NCBI RefSeq assembly: GCF_022808815.1 | Contig: NZ_JAKZLC010000002.1 | Coordinates: 186,001 to 250,000 of the forward strand | DNA: 64,000 nt | DNA from: Geothrix paludis | Lineage (GTDB): Bacteria > Acidobacteriota > Holophagae > Holophagales > Holophagaceae | Direction of reading: 5' to 3' | In this document: piece by piece, positions 43,299 through 52,328 of the stretch | Layout of the letters: every line of letters begins with the position of its first letter | Position numbering within the stretch: position 1 is the stretch's first letter | Notes under the pieces: model-generated | The model's input: only the letters and a program-made list of their open reading frames with translations | Database searches by the model: none | What the model was told of the DNA's origin: nothing | Translations under genes and position numbers: made by a program

Positions 43299-43763
43299 AT
43301 GTCCTCGCTCGCCCAGGCCCTGACGACGCTGAGAGGCTGGATGGAGACGTACCCCTTCCTGCCGGGGCTGGTCTTCGCGGCTCTCTGCCTCCTCCTGCTG
43401 TTCGCGGTGGCCCTGCCACGGCTCCGCTCCTGGCGCCGGGGCCAGGGGCGGCCCGTGCTGGATCCCCTCCAGGTCGAGGAGCTGCTCCAGGGCCCCGGCG
43501 TGCTGCTGGTGGACCTGCGGGACGAGGCGGCCTTCCGGCAGGGTCACATCCGGGGCTGTCTGCACGTGCCTTTCGCGGAGCTCACCAGGCGTTTCGGATC
43601 CCCGGACCCTCAGGCCAAGCGGGCCCTCGTCCTTGTGGACGAGACGGACGCGCTATCCCATCGCGCCCTCAGGCTCCTCACCGCCCGGGGCTTCGAGTGG
43701 GTCTACGTCCTCCAGGGCGGGATGCGGGCCTGGCGCGGAGCGAGCCGGCCAATGGTGAAGTGA
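43299..43763 (+). CDS. Membrane-anchored rhodanese-like protein lacking the active Cys
   Basis: A 154-residue protein with one transmembrane helix (about 18-42) and a rhodanese domain (LLVDLRDEAAFRQGHIRGCLHVPF is split here as LLVDLRDEAAF and RQGHIRGCLHVPF). The usual active-site loop CxxGxR is replaced by VDETDALSHRAL, so no sulfur-carrying Cys is present there. It is more likely a binding module than a sulfurtransferase. Its TGA stop directly abuts the TCA stop of the convergent AmpG gene. Confidence 0.85.
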   Translation: MSSLAQALTTLRGWMETYPFLPGLVFAALCLLLLFAVALPRLRSWRRGQGRPVLDPLQVEELLQGPGVLLVDLRDEAAFRQGHIRGCLHVPFAELTRRFGSPDPQAKRALVLVDETDALSHRALRLLTARGFEWVYVLQGGMRAWRGASRPMVK

Positions 43764-44978
43764 TCAGGCCCCGTCTGTCTCCTGCAGCCCCCATCGGTCC
43801 CAGAGCAGCAGCAGGAGAAGGCCCGGGATGGCCGCCGCGGCGCAGACAGGGAAGTAGAGCTTCCAGCCGTACCAGTCCGCCATGAAGCCCGTGAGGCCCG
43901 CGAAGAGCGTGCGCGGCAGGGCCATGAGGGCGCTGAACAGCGCGTACTGGGTACCGGTGTAGCTGCGGTTGCAGGCCCCCATAAGCAGGGCCGCGAAGGC
44001 GCTGCCCCCCATGCCGTAGGCCAGGTTCTCCAGGGTGTTCGCCGCCACCAGCAGGGGCAGGTGGCGGCCCAGCAGGGAGATGGTCCAGAAGCCCAGGATG
44101 CTGCCAGCCTGCACGAAGCCGCAGATCCAGAGCGCTTTGCGCAGGCTCATGCGCGTGAGCATCCAGCCGCCCAGCAGGCCGCCCAGGATGATGGCCACCA
44201 TGGCCGTGGTCTTCTGCACGAAGCCGATCTCGGTCTTCGTGAAGCCCATGCCCCGAAGCAGGAAGGGGATGGTCATGGATTCCGCCAGCCAGTCGCCCAG
44301 CTTGTAGAACACGGCGAAGGCCAGCAGGTAGGCGATGCCCCGGCGCTGGAGCAGATCCTTGAGGGGCCCGGAGATGGCCTCCCGCAGCGTGCGCGGGGCC
44401 CGGGCCACGGCGTCGGTGTTCTCCGCCAGCCAAGTGCCGATCATGCCCAGGACTGTGAGGCCGGCCATGGCGAGGTAGGTGGCCCGCCAGCCCAGCTTGT
44501 CCGCCAGGATGAGCGCCAGCCCGCCGCTCACCAGCATGGCCACGCGATAGGCCGCGATGTGGATGCTGTTGCCCAGGCCCAGGTGCTTCTGGTCCAGGGC
44601 CTCGGCGCGCCAGGCGTCCACGGCGATGTCGAAGGTGGCGCTGGTGACGGCCACGGCCAGGGCCGGGACCACCACGCGCAGCAGGTCCAGGTGCGGCTGG
44701 ATGAGGGCCAGCCGGGCGAGCGCCAGGGCCATACCCGCCTGCATGACCAGCATCCAGCCCCGCCGCCGGCCCAGGCCCGGTAGGGAGAAGCGGTCCAGGA
44801 AGGGCGCCCAGAACACCTTCAGGCTGTAGGGCAGCGTCACGAAGCTGAAGAGGCCGATGGTGGCCAGGCTCAGCTTCTCATCCGTCATCCAGGCCTTCAG
44901 CGTCGACCCCGTGAGGAACAGCGGGAGCCCCGACGCGAAGCCGAGAAGCAGGAGGACGGCATACTGGCGGGGCTTCAT
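43764..44978 (-). CDS. ampG: AmpG-type muropeptide permease (MFS)
   Basis: A 404-residue major-facilitator protein with about twelve helices. The N-terminus GFASGLPLFLTGSTLKAWM and the later DIAVDAWRAEAL are typical of AmpG, which imports GlcNAc-anhydro-MurNAc peptides for cell-wall recycling. AmpG relatives can carry other substrates, so the assignment is by family resemblance. It fits with the other cell-wall genes in this window (SpoIID, LysM, serine hydrolase). It stands alone in its strand run after the DUF2231 gene. Confidence 0.85.
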   Translation of the reverse strand: MKPRQYAVLLLLGFASGLPLFLTGSTLKAWMTDEKLSLATIGLFSFVTLPYSLKVFWAPFLDRFSLPGLGRRRGWMLVMQAGMALALARLALIQPHLDLLRVVVPALAVAVTSATFDIAVDAWRAEALDQKHLGLGNSIHIAAYRVAMLVSGGLALILADKLGWRATYLAMAGLTVLGMIGTWLAENTDAVARAPRTLREAISGPLKDLLQRRGIAYLLAFAVFYKLGDWLAESMTIPFLLRGMGFTKTEIGFVQKTTAMVAIILGGLLGGWMLTRMSLRKALWICGFVQAGSILGFWTISLLGRHLPLLVAANTLENLAYGMGGSAFAALLMGACNRSYTGTQYALFSALMALPRTLFAGLTGFMADWYGWKLYFPVCAAAAIPGLLLLLLWDRWGLQETDGA

Positions 44979-45008
44979 CCCACCAGCCTAACCGGAGTCA
45001 CCCGCCGC

Positions 45009-45482
45009 TCAGGGCTCGCCCCCGTGGGTGTGCAGGTCGTGGACCATGTGGCCGCCGAGGTGGCCCGTGCGGAGCACTGCCCCCACGCCCATGGCGCTGA
45101 CCAGCAGCCAGAGGATGAACAGGAGCCGGGCCAGGCGCGGCGGCAGGTCGCGATGGAGGAACCGGGCCGCCCCCAGGTGAAGGACCCAGGTCCCCGCCAG
45201 GATGCTGAAGATGCCCACGGTCCACTCGGCCGCCTCCTCATGCTGGTCCAGGGCGGCCCGCAGCGCCGGCGTCCGGTGCGCCAAGTTCTCCGCGGCGTCC
45301 CCCGTGGCCAGGGCCAGCAGCGCCCCGGCGAGCCCAAGCAGCAGCAGGAGCAGCGCCATGGCGTGGATGCCCCGGCGCTGGGCGGGCCAGAGCGCACCAA
45401 TGAGGAAGAGGAGCGGGGCCGTCATCAGCAGCGCGATGGGGAAGTGGACGATGGCGGGATGAAGGTGGTTGAAGGGGGGCAC
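45009..45482 (-). CDS. DUF2231-type four-helix membrane protein
   Basis: A 157-residue membrane protein with four helices and His-rich ends (FNHLHPAIVHFPIALLM at the start, GGHMVHDLHTHGG at the end). This is the DUF2231 pattern; such proteins are thought to bind heme or take part in redox membrane steps, but function is unproven. GTG at 45482 is chosen: GGAG lies five bases upstream and the family N-terminus begins there. A longer frame to 45599 is Arg/Pro-rich and probably not coding. Divergent from the Rieske gene. Confidence 0.8.
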   Translation of the reverse strand: MPPFNHLHPAIVHFPIALLMTAPLLFLIGALWPAQRRGIHAMALLLLLLGLAGALLALATGDAAENLAHRTPALRAALDQHEEAAEWTVGIFSILAGTWVLHLGAARFLHRDLPPRLARLLFILWLLVSAMGVGAVLRTGHLGGHMVHDLHTHGGEP

Positions 45483-45659
45483 GGGAGCTCCGGGGCGGAA
45501 TCGGCGGGATGTCCCGAACAGGATGCGCCCACGGCCAGGGCGGACGCCAGACCGGAGGGGCCGGTTTCTGCCATCCGGATCTGGGACCGTCGTGGGCACC
45601 GCCCCATCCTCGCCCCCAGGTCACGTGGCCACGGCCGCGGTCCCCCTTGAGGAGGTTCC

Positions 45660-46223
45660 ATGTCCCGCCCCGAACCATCCATCCCCGCCGCCACCCCCAG
45701 CCCGTCCAGCGGCCTCGACCGCCGGGAATTCTGCGCCTGCGCCCTCGCCGTGGCCGCCGCGGCCGCGGTCGTCTCCTGCGGGGGCGGCGGTGGCGGAGGG
45801 TCCGCCTCGGCGCCACCGCCTCCTCCTCCGCCACCTCCGCCCAGCACGGTCACCACCTCGGAGACGAAGGCCAGCATGCTGGCCCAGCCGTCGGGCACGG
45901 TGAAGGACTACACCACCACCGCCTCCGGCAGCTGCCCGCTGGTCTTCGGGGCCGCCCAGGGCTACTACCTGGTCCGGGACAGCGCCGGCATCTACGCCTT
46001 CAACGCGAGCTGCCTGCATCAGGGCGGGCGCCTCGGCCCCACGCAGACCGGCTTCAGCTGCCCCTGCCATGGCAGCCAGTACGACCTCAACGGCACCGTG
46101 ACCCAGGGTCCGGCGCCGGTGGGGTCCACCCTCCAGCACTACGAGGTCAGCGAAGCCACGCCGGGCGGGGCCCTGGTGATCGATCCCTCCAAGCCCGTCT
46201 CCGCCGCCACGCGGCTGACCTGA
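45660..46223 (+). CDS. Tat-exported Rieske [2Fe-2S] lipoprotein
   Basis: A 187-residue Rieske protein. The signal has DRREF with paired Arg at 21-22, a hydrophobic stretch, and lipobox VVSC with Cys40. A Gly run (41-47) and a run of ten Pro (about 52-61) act as a tether. The cluster is bound by C118/H120 (CLHQGG) and C134/H137 (CPCHGSQYD); the C118 loop lacks the disulfide Cys of bc1-type Rieske proteins. It probably transfers electrons at the outer face of the inner membrane or under the outer membrane. GAGGAGG-like site upstream. A DUF5777-like barrel gene follows 17 bases on. Confidence 0.88.
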   Translation: MSRPEPSIPAATPSPSSGLDRREFCACALAVAAAAAVVSCGGGGGGGSASAPPPPPPPPPPSTVTTSETKASMLAQPSGTVKDYTTTASGSCPLVFGAAQGYYLVRDSAGIYAFNASCLHQGGRLGPTQTGFSCPCHGSQYDLNGTVTQGPAPVGSTLQHYEVSEATPGGALVIDPSKPVSAATRLT

Positions 46224-46240
46224 CCCGGCCGGTGCCGCCC

Positions 46241-47032
46241 ATGACGCTCCGGCCGATCCTCCCGTTCCTCTGTTTCTCCCTGCTCCTCCCCGCCGGGCTG
46301 TCGGCCCAGGACTCGGATCTGCCCCTGGGCCTCAACCTGCCCACGGCGGACCACCTTGAGGGCTGGCAGCCCGCCATCCGCTTCACGCACCGCTTCACCG
46401 AATCCGCCAAGGGGAACTCGAAGGATCTCTATGGCCTGGATGGCGGCAACTTCCCGGGCCTGGGCTTCGACCTCGGCATCGCCGCGGTGCCGGGGCTCAA
46501 CGCCCAGATCTACCGCACGGCGGATGGCAAGACCGTCACCCTGGCCCTCCAGGAGCGGATCCTGAACCGCCCCCATGTCCGCCTGGCAGTGCGGGTGGAG
46601 CGCTTCGACGAGACCATCCAGCGGACCACCTACGCCTTCGGAACCGTGGGCATCTCCGGTGCGGCCGTGCAGCTCCCCGCGGAGCTTGTGGCGGGCGCCT
46701 TCACGGTCAGCCTCGTGCCCACCTGGCTGTCCCGCACCACCACTAGGGACCAGGCGCTCTTCACCGCCGGGGCGAGCTTCCGGTGGCGCTTCGCCGAAAG
46801 CCAGTCGGTCCTGGCCGAGTACTACCCCCGCCCCTCCCGCCTGGATCGTGCGACCTACGAGCCCGGCTACGCCGTGGGCTACCGCTACCAAACCAAGGGC
46901 CACCGCTTCACCCTCCTGGCCACCAACGTCCAGGGGACCACCGCCCACCAGGTCCTGGGCGGCGACTACGCCGGCGGCCCCAGGCCCCCCAGTCGCTGGG
47001 CCCTGGGGTTCAACCTGGTGCGGATCTTCTAG
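46241..47032 (+). CDS. DUF5777-like outer-membrane beta-barrel protein
   Basis: A 263-residue exported protein: signal peptide about 1-22 (ending GLSAQ), then amphipathic strands throughout (PAIRFTHRF, VTLALQERIL, RLAVRVERFD, FRWRFAESQSVLAEYYPRP) and a C-terminal Phe after strand NLVRIF, the usual signal for barrel insertion. It resembles the DUF5777 family, often found beside Rieske or YceI genes in other phyla (family knowledge). Co-directional with the Rieske gene at 17 bases, probably one operon. Confidence 0.75.
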   Translation: MTLRPILPFLCFSLLLPAGLSAQDSDLPLGLNLPTADHLEGWQPAIRFTHRFTESAKGNSKDLYGLDGGNFPGLGFDLGIAAVPGLNAQIYRTADGKTVTLALQERILNRPHVRLAVRVERFDETIQRTTYAFGTVGISGAAVQLPAELVAGAFTVSLVPTWLSRTTTRDQALFTAGASFRWRFAESQSVLAEYYPRPSRLDRATYEPGYAVGYRYQTKGHRFTLLATNVQGTTAHQVLGGDYAGGPRPPSRWALGFNLVRIF

Positions 47033-47041
47033 GATCCTTGC

Positions 47042-48070
47042 TCAGGGACGCGCGGGCTCCAAGATGCGGAGCCCGGGGCCGGAGCCCATGCGCTTCAGGG
47101 GAAAATAGAGCCAGTGCGTGCCAGGGTCGATGACCACGACGTGGGCGTTGGGGCCGACGTCCTGGTCTCTCTCCCGGCGGAGGGTGGCGCCCTCGCCGCG
47201 AAAGACAACCGCCGGGCCCGACTCGGCGGCGACCACGAGCCGCCGGGCCGCGGGGTCGAACGCGAGCACATCGGGATCCCGGCCCACGGGGAAGGAGGCG
47301 GTGACCTTGCCGACCGCGAGGTCCACCACCAGGAGTTTCGCATTCCCCTCGCAGGCCACGAAGGCCAGGTGGCGCTCCGGATCGAGGGCCAGGCCGTGGT
47401 TCCCCTCCGCGCCGGGCAGGTCCAGGCGGGCTATCACCGACAGGGCCGCCGGGTCGATGGTCACGAGCTGGTTCCGGCTTTGAACATTGCTGTAGATGCG
47501 CTGGGACACGGGGTCGTACTGGGTGTTGCCCACCTCGCCGCCCAGGGGGATGGCGGCCATGGCCCGGCGGGAGGCCGCGTCGATCACCACGACCTGCCCC
47601 CCCCGCTCGTCCGACACGAAGACGCGCCCGTGCTCGGGATCGAAGGCCAGCCCGTCCGGGAACCGCCCCGCCGGCACCCGGGCCAGCTCGCGCAGCGTGT
47701 CCGTGTCCAGGATCGCCACCTTCCCCTCGCCGGCCACGCTGACATACAGCTCGTGGCGGCCGGGGACCGCGAGGATGCCGGTGCAGCTCGGGAAGCCCGG
47801 CAGGACCGCCAGCACCTTGCGGGCGGCGGTATCAAAGACCACCACCTCGCCCGCGCCCATGTGGGCGAGGTAGAGCCGGTGGGCCGCGGCGTCGAGGCTG
47901 GCGTAGTCGAACCGGGAGGCGGCGCCCGGCAGGGGCACGTCCGCGACGGACACGAGCGGCGCGGGGGCCTTGGGCTTCGACTGGCAGGCCATGGGCGCCA
48001 GGAGCAGGAGGAGGGCCCAGGGGAACCCCCTGGTGGGCCGCGCGGAGGGTGGAACCGGCAGGAAGGTCAT
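47042..48070 (-). CDS. YncE-like beta-propeller lipoprotein
   Basis: A 342-residue protein with a signal ending in lipobox LAPMAC (Cys near 29), then seven-bladed YVTN-type propeller repeats of about 40 residues (e.g. GEVVVFDTAARKVLAVLPG, GKVAILDTDTLRELARVPAG, GQVVVIDAASRRAMAAIPLG). Such propellers bind proteins or ligands in the periplasm; no enzyme site is seen. It follows the DUF5916 barrel gene by 18 bases, last in a four-gene run headed by chrB and chrA. Confidence 0.85.
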   Translation of the reverse strand: MTFLPVPPSARPTRGFPWALLLLLAPMACQSKPKAPAPLVSVADVPLPGAASRFDYASLDAAAHRLYLAHMGAGEVVVFDTAARKVLAVLPGFPSCTGILAVPGRHELYVSVAGEGKVAILDTDTLRELARVPAGRFPDGLAFDPEHGRVFVSDERGGQVVVIDAASRRAMAAIPLGGEVGNTQYDPVSQRIYSNVQSRNQLVTIDPAALSVIARLDLPGAEGNHGLALDPERHLAFVACEGNAKLLVVDLAVGKVTASFPVGRDPDVLAFDPAARRLVVAAESGPAVVFRGEGATLRRERDQDVGPNAHVVVIDPGTHWLYFPLKRMGSGPGLRILEPARP

Positions 48071-48088
48071 GGGGACTCCCGGAGGGCA

Positions 48089-50248
48089 TCAAGGACGGAA
48101 GGTCCAGCGGAGCTTGGCGCTGAGGACCTCCTGGCGGGGAAGGAAGCGCAGCGGCCCGTTCAGGTCCGGCCGCTCCCAGCCTCGGGTCCAGACCAGGAAG
48201 GCCTCGGCCTGGGGGCGGACCTCCCATCGCAGGCGGAGGTTCGACCCCAGGCTTCGGGAGGCGGTGTCGTACTGCAGGAGGCCTGACAGGATCAGGCCCG
48301 GGGCCCATCCGTACTCACCGCGGAGCTGCAGCAGCCGCTGGGTGAAGTTCCCCCAGGGCAACCGCGCGAAGTCGTTCTCGGCGGAGGCGGTCCACCGGAT
48401 GTGGCCATCCCGGGCGTTCCCGCCCACGGACTGGATCCACTGGAAGAGGCGCCCGCCGTAGAACTCGCCGAACCAGACCGTCGTCCCCGCCTGCCACAGC
48501 CGCGTGGCCGCGCTCTCCGCCAGCAGCCGCCAGCGGTTGAACCGGTACTCCCCGGCCGGGATGACCACGCCGGGGCTGATCTCGAAGGGCTGGGCCAGCA
48601 CCTCCACCTGGGGCTGCCAGTTGGCCTCGAAGTGGTCGCCCGAGGCGGTCACCACATTGAAGGGGGCCGTGAAGAGCTCCGAGCTCTGGAGGTTCCCCCG
48701 GAGGCCCTCCACGCGGAAGAGGCTCACCTCGTAGAATGCCTGGCGGATCCACGCCAGGGACGGCGAGGCCGGGCGCGGCTGGTAGGCGAGGCCCGCGGAC
48801 AGCTGCCGCGTTCCCGGCCGCGGGAGGAAGCCCATGCCGGGATCCAGCGCCTCCCCGAAGCGGTTCACCTTCAGGCTGATGTCCCAGAGGTCGTTCGGAT
48901 AGTCGACCTTGAACCCCCAGCCCTCGGGATCTCCCTCCGGGAGGGCGGTCCCGGCGCTCCGGGCCGTCCACAGCCCCACCTCAAACAGCTTGTCGCCGAA
49001 GAGCCGGGAGGTCTGCCACACGGCGTCCAGCCCCGCCAGGCGGTTGCTCCCCGGCCCCTGTGGATTCCCCTGGGTGCCGATGGCACCGAGGCGGAGGTGC
49101 TCGTCCACATCCCAGCTCACGCGGGCGGCGGAGAGGTCCGTTCCGCCGCGCACCGCGGAGCCCTCCTGCCGGATCCTCAGGGCGCCCACCGACACCGGCC
49201 CCACGCGGCCGATGACCTTTCCGCCGCCGCTGAGGGGGACCGGCTCGCCCGCGGCCAGCCCCACGGTGCGGGAGAAGAAGGGGATGAAGTCGCTGTCCAG
49301 GCCGAGGCCGAACTGGAACTGGTTCGCGCCTTCCAGGAAGAAGGCCCGCTTCTCCGGGAAGTAGAGGGGGAAGCGCGTCAGGTTGATCTGGCGGGAGTCG
49401 ACCTCGGTCTCCGCGAAGTCCGGCCGGTAGGTGAGCATGCCGGACAGCTGGTTCGTGAGCGACGCCTCCACGTCGAGCCCCATCCGGCCCCGGGCGGAGT
49501 GTGTGCCTTCCTGGAAATCCGCCTGGCGCTGCGCCAGCAGGAAGGGGCTCACCGAGAGTCCGCTGCCCCGCTTCAGACCGGCCACGCCCTCCAGGGTGCC
49601 CGCCCGGCCCATATCCGGCAGCTTGGCGTCGAGGATGGGGGACGCCCAGCGCAGGGTCAGGCGCTCGCGGGCCACCTGGCGCTCGACGTTGAAGCCCCAC
49701 CGGTCCCGCGCCGGATCGAAGCGCAGGGTGCGGCTGGGGATGAAGATCTCGAGGCTCCAGCCGGAACCATCCCGGGCGGTGGCCGCCTCCCAGAGACCGT
49801 CCCAGTCGAGCGACACGGACTCGGGGCCGGAAACCAGCCCGTCGGCGCGGGCCCCCGACGCGTTCACCTGGAAGCTGTAGGCCGTGTGCCCGTCACCGAG
49901 GGTGTCCACCACGAGCGTCACCGCATCGTCGCCGCTGAAGTCCCCGTCCCGCTGGAGGGTGTGGGCGACGATCCCCGAGGGATCCGGATCCGCGCACCGG
50001 ATCCCCACGTACAAGCCTTCAGCGGCGACCAGGACCTTCGCGGTCGTGGCAAAGGGCGTCGGCGCGCCGGGGACCGGCGCCTGCTGGGTGAGGCGGATCT
50101 CCGGCGCCCCGAGCCAGGCGGCCTCGTCCAGGCGGCCGTCCACGCGGATCGGGGTGGAGGCGGGGGCGCCCCTCACCGTGGGCGGGGCCTCCGCCCATAG
50201 GCTTCCGCCCAGGCCGCCCAGAAGCGCCAGGACCACGCGTCTAGCCAT
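48089..50248 (-). CDS. CBM9-like/DUF5916 outer-membrane protein
   Basis: A 719-residue exported protein. The signal covers about 1-18. The N-terminal DOMON/CBM9-like domain (about 25-215) starts with IRVDGRLDEAAWLGAPEI, the common hallmark. A large strand-rich region like the DUF5916 barrel follows, with LTRFPLYFPEKRAFFLEGANQF. Such proteins are frequent in Acidobacteriota and Bacteroidota, of unproven function and possibly uptake. Its ATG lies inside the chrA stop codon region (eight-base overlap), so it is translated with the chromate transporter. Confidence 0.85.
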   Translation of the reverse strand: MARRVVLALLGGLGGSLWAEAPPTVRGAPASTPIRVDGRLDEAAWLGAPEIRLTQQAPVPGAPTPFATTAKVLVAAEGLYVGIRCADPDPSGIVAHTLQRDGDFSGDDAVTLVVDTLGDGHTAYSFQVNASGARADGLVSGPESVSLDWDGLWEAATARDGSGWSLEIFIPSRTLRFDPARDRWGFNVERQVARERLTLRWASPILDAKLPDMGRAGTLEGVAGLKRGSGLSVSPFLLAQRQADFQEGTHSARGRMGLDVEASLTNQLSGMLTYRPDFAETEVDSRQINLTRFPLYFPEKRAFFLEGANQFQFGLGLDSDFIPFFSRTVGLAAGEPVPLSGGGKVIGRVGPVSVGALRIRQEGSAVRGGTDLSAARVSWDVDEHLRLGAIGTQGNPQGPGSNRLAGLDAVWQTSRLFGDKLFEVGLWTARSAGTALPEGDPEGWGFKVDYPNDLWDISLKVNRFGEALDPGMGFLPRPGTRQLSAGLAYQPRPASPSLAWIRQAFYEVSLFRVEGLRGNLQSSELFTAPFNVVTASGDHFEANWQPQVEVLAQPFEISPGVVIPAGEYRFNRWRLLAESAATRLWQAGTTVWFGEFYGGRLFQWIQSVGGNARDGHIRWTASAENDFARLPWGNFTQRLLQLRGEYGWAPGLILSGLLQYDTASRSLGSNLRLRWEVRPQAEAFLVWTRGWERPDLNGPLRFLPRQEVLSAKLRWTFRP

Positions 50249-51380
50249 GGTAGAGGCCCAGGCCGAGCAGGCCCGCCGCCAGCACCAGCAGGGGCTCGGG
50301 GATCTTGGTCTTCCAGATGAGCCCGAGGGTGGCGAGGCCGATGAGGGCCGTGGGCAGGTCGCGGATGGCCCCCCGGCCCAGCACCAGCACCGCGCCGGCG
50401 ATGGCCCCTGTGGCCCCGGCCGTGACGCCCGTGACCAGGGCTTTCAGGCCCGGGTCCTTCCCGTGCCGCCGGAAGAACGGCGCGGCGAGCACCACCATCA
50501 GATAGACCGGGAGGAAGACGCCCACCGCGGCCGCGCAGGCGCCGAGGGGCCCGGCGACCAGGTAGCCGATGAAGGCCACGGTGATGACCACAGGTCCCGG
50601 CGTGATCATGGCGACGGCCACGGCATCCAGGAACTGACGCTCCGTGAGCCAGTGCCACTCGTTGACCACGCCGCCATGGAGGAAGGGCACGATGGCCAGG
50701 CCCGAGCCGAAGACGAATAGGCCCGCCTTGGCGAAGAACCAGAGCACCGTCCCGGCCGTGGCCGCCGGGACCACCCCCTGGGCCCCCGTCAGCAGCCAGG
50801 GCGCGAAGCCCGTCACCATCGGCCGCCGCCCGGGGCGGGCCCGGAGGATCCAGGCCAGGAGGCCCCCCAGCAGGACCAGGGAGATCCACTCCCGCCCCGT
50901 GAGGGCCGTCGTGGCGCCCACCACCAGGAAGATCCCCCAGGCCAGGGGGTCCTTCCGCAGGGTGGCCTTGCCGAGCTTGAAGGCGGACCGGGCGATGATG
51001 CCGATGACCGCCGCCCCGACGCCGTAGAAGACAGCCTGCATCCACCGGAGCCCGCCGTAGGCCACGTACAGCACGGAGAGCCCGATCACCATGAGGAAGG
51101 ACGGCAGGATGAAGGTGAACCCCACGAGTGTGGCCCCGAGCACGCCGGCCCGGACGTAGCCCAGGTAGATCGCCAGCTGGGCCGCCAGGGGTCCGGGCGC
51201 GAGCTGGGCCAGCGTCAGCGCCTCCTGGTAGTCCGCCTCGTTGATCCAGCCCCGCGCCTCCACCAGGTCCCGGTGCATGGCCCCCGCCAGCGCGATGGGA
51301 CCGCCGAACCCGAAGGCGCCGAGCTTCAGGAAGTAGAGGACGAAGGCCCGCAAGTGGGGGCGCCCATCCGCGGCGGTCAC
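50241..51380 (-). CDS. chrA: Chromate transporter
   Basis: A 379-residue inner-membrane CHR-family protein that exports chromate. Two homologous CHR halves are visible: FLKLGAFGFGGPIALAGAM near residues 17-35, and FFAKAGLFVFGSGLAIVPFL near the middle, each with the family GxFGxG-type start. About ten helices. GTG start overlaps the chrB stop (GTGA). It overlaps the DUF5916 gene by eight bases. Long-chain CHR type. Confidence 0.93.
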   Translation of the reverse strand: MTAADGRPHLRAFVLYFLKLGAFGFGGPIALAGAMHRDLVEARGWINEADYQEALTLAQLAPGPLAAQLAIYLGYVRAGVLGATLVGFTFILPSFLMVIGLSVLYVAYGGLRWMQAVFYGVGAAVIGIIARSAFKLGKATLRKDPLAWGIFLVVGATTALTGREWISLVLLGGLLAWILRARPGRRPMVTGFAPWLLTGAQGVVPAATAGTVLWFFAKAGLFVFGSGLAIVPFLHGGVVNEWHWLTERQFLDAVAVAMITPGPVVITVAFIGYLVAGPLGACAAAVGVFLPVYLMVVLAAPFFRRHGKDPGLKALVTGVTAGATGAIAGAVLVLGRGAIRDLPTALIGLATLGLIWKTKIPEPLLVLAAGLLGLGLYHG

Positions 51381-52306
51381 GCGGGGCTCCGTGCCAGGGC
51401 TTCCAGGAAGGCGTCCAGCACCACGGAGCCCGCCGCGAGCCGGTCCTCATCCGCGGCGTGCCGGAGGGCCACGCCCTGGATGACCCGCGCGAAGCCTTCG
51501 GTTTCCGGGCGCTGGAACCGGCGGTCTTTCAGATCCACGTCGTGGATCAGCTCGGCCAGGGGCCGGAGCCCCGGCGCGGGGAGGTCCAGGTGGTGGAGAA
51601 AGGTCTCGAAGCTGCAGCGGTCGCCTTCGTGGGTGAACTCGCCCTCGGCCATGTCGAAGCGGAGGTCCCCCCGCCGGTGCCGGTAGGCTTTCGGATCCAC
51701 GAACCGGAGGCGGGCCTCCGGGTCGATGAACCGGCGGATGAGCCAGGCGCAGGCGATCCGGTCCACATGGATGCCCTTCCGGGTGATCCAGGTGCGCCCG
51801 CGCAGCTCCTCCGCGGGGCTGGAAGGCAGGGTTTCCCTCGTGGGCAGGAGGCGGGCCTCGCAGGTGGCCAGCAGGTCCTCGACCTCGGCCCGGCGCGGGG
51901 CCCCGAAGAAGTCCAGGGCCTGGATCTCCTCCAGCCGGCGGCGGAAGCGCGCCAGGGCGCCGGCGTCCGCCTCCGCGGGCGCCTGGAGGGCAGTGCGGAG
52001 CTCCCCGGCAAGGGCCGCGTAGTCCCCGTCCCGCTCGGCCCGGAACCGGGCCACCACGTCCGAGTCAGACAGCCCTTCCATCAGGCTGGCCTCCACCACG
52101 GAGGCCTCTCCGCCGGCCCCTTCGATCTGCCGGACCATCCACTGGAGGTCCTCGGCGGAATCCTCCGAGGCCGGCAGGGCATGGACCGAGTTCTTGAGGG
52201 CCACGGCCCCCAGCGACTGGAGCTGGCGGCGGACCTTCACCCGCAGGTAGGCGGGCTGGGCGGGGAGTTGGTGGAAGAGGAGCATCCACCGCAGCGGGTC
52301 GGGCAT
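51377..52306 (-). CDS. chrB: Chromate resistance protein ChrB
   Basis: A 309-residue ChrB. The N-terminal half matches the sensing/regulatory part (LLFHQLPAQPAYLRVKVRRQ then LKNSVHALP), and the C-terminal half carries CAWLIRRFIDPEA, typical of the chromate-resistance exported domain. In other bacteria ChrB regulates chrA in response to chromate. The ATG at 52306 is preferred: GGGGTG lies upstream, and an earlier in-frame Met would place coding sequence inside a palindromic operator candidate. First gene of the chr run. Confidence 0.88.
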   Translation of the reverse strand: MPDPLRWMLLFHQLPAQPAYLRVKVRRQLQSLGAVALKNSVHALPASEDSAEDLQWMVRQIEGAGGEASVVEASLMEGLSDSDVVARFRAERDGDYAALAGELRTALQAPAEADAGALARFRRRLEEIQALDFFGAPRRAEVEDLLATCEARLLPTRETLPSSPAEELRGRTWITRKGIHVDRIACAWLIRRFIDPEARLRFVDPKAYRHRRGDLRFDMAEGEFTHEGDRCSFETFLHHLDLPAPGLRPLAELIHDVDLKDRRFQRPETEGFARVIQGVALRHAADEDRLAAGSVVLDAFLEALARSPA

Positions 52307-52328
52307 GGGGGTCACCCCACCCCAGAAT

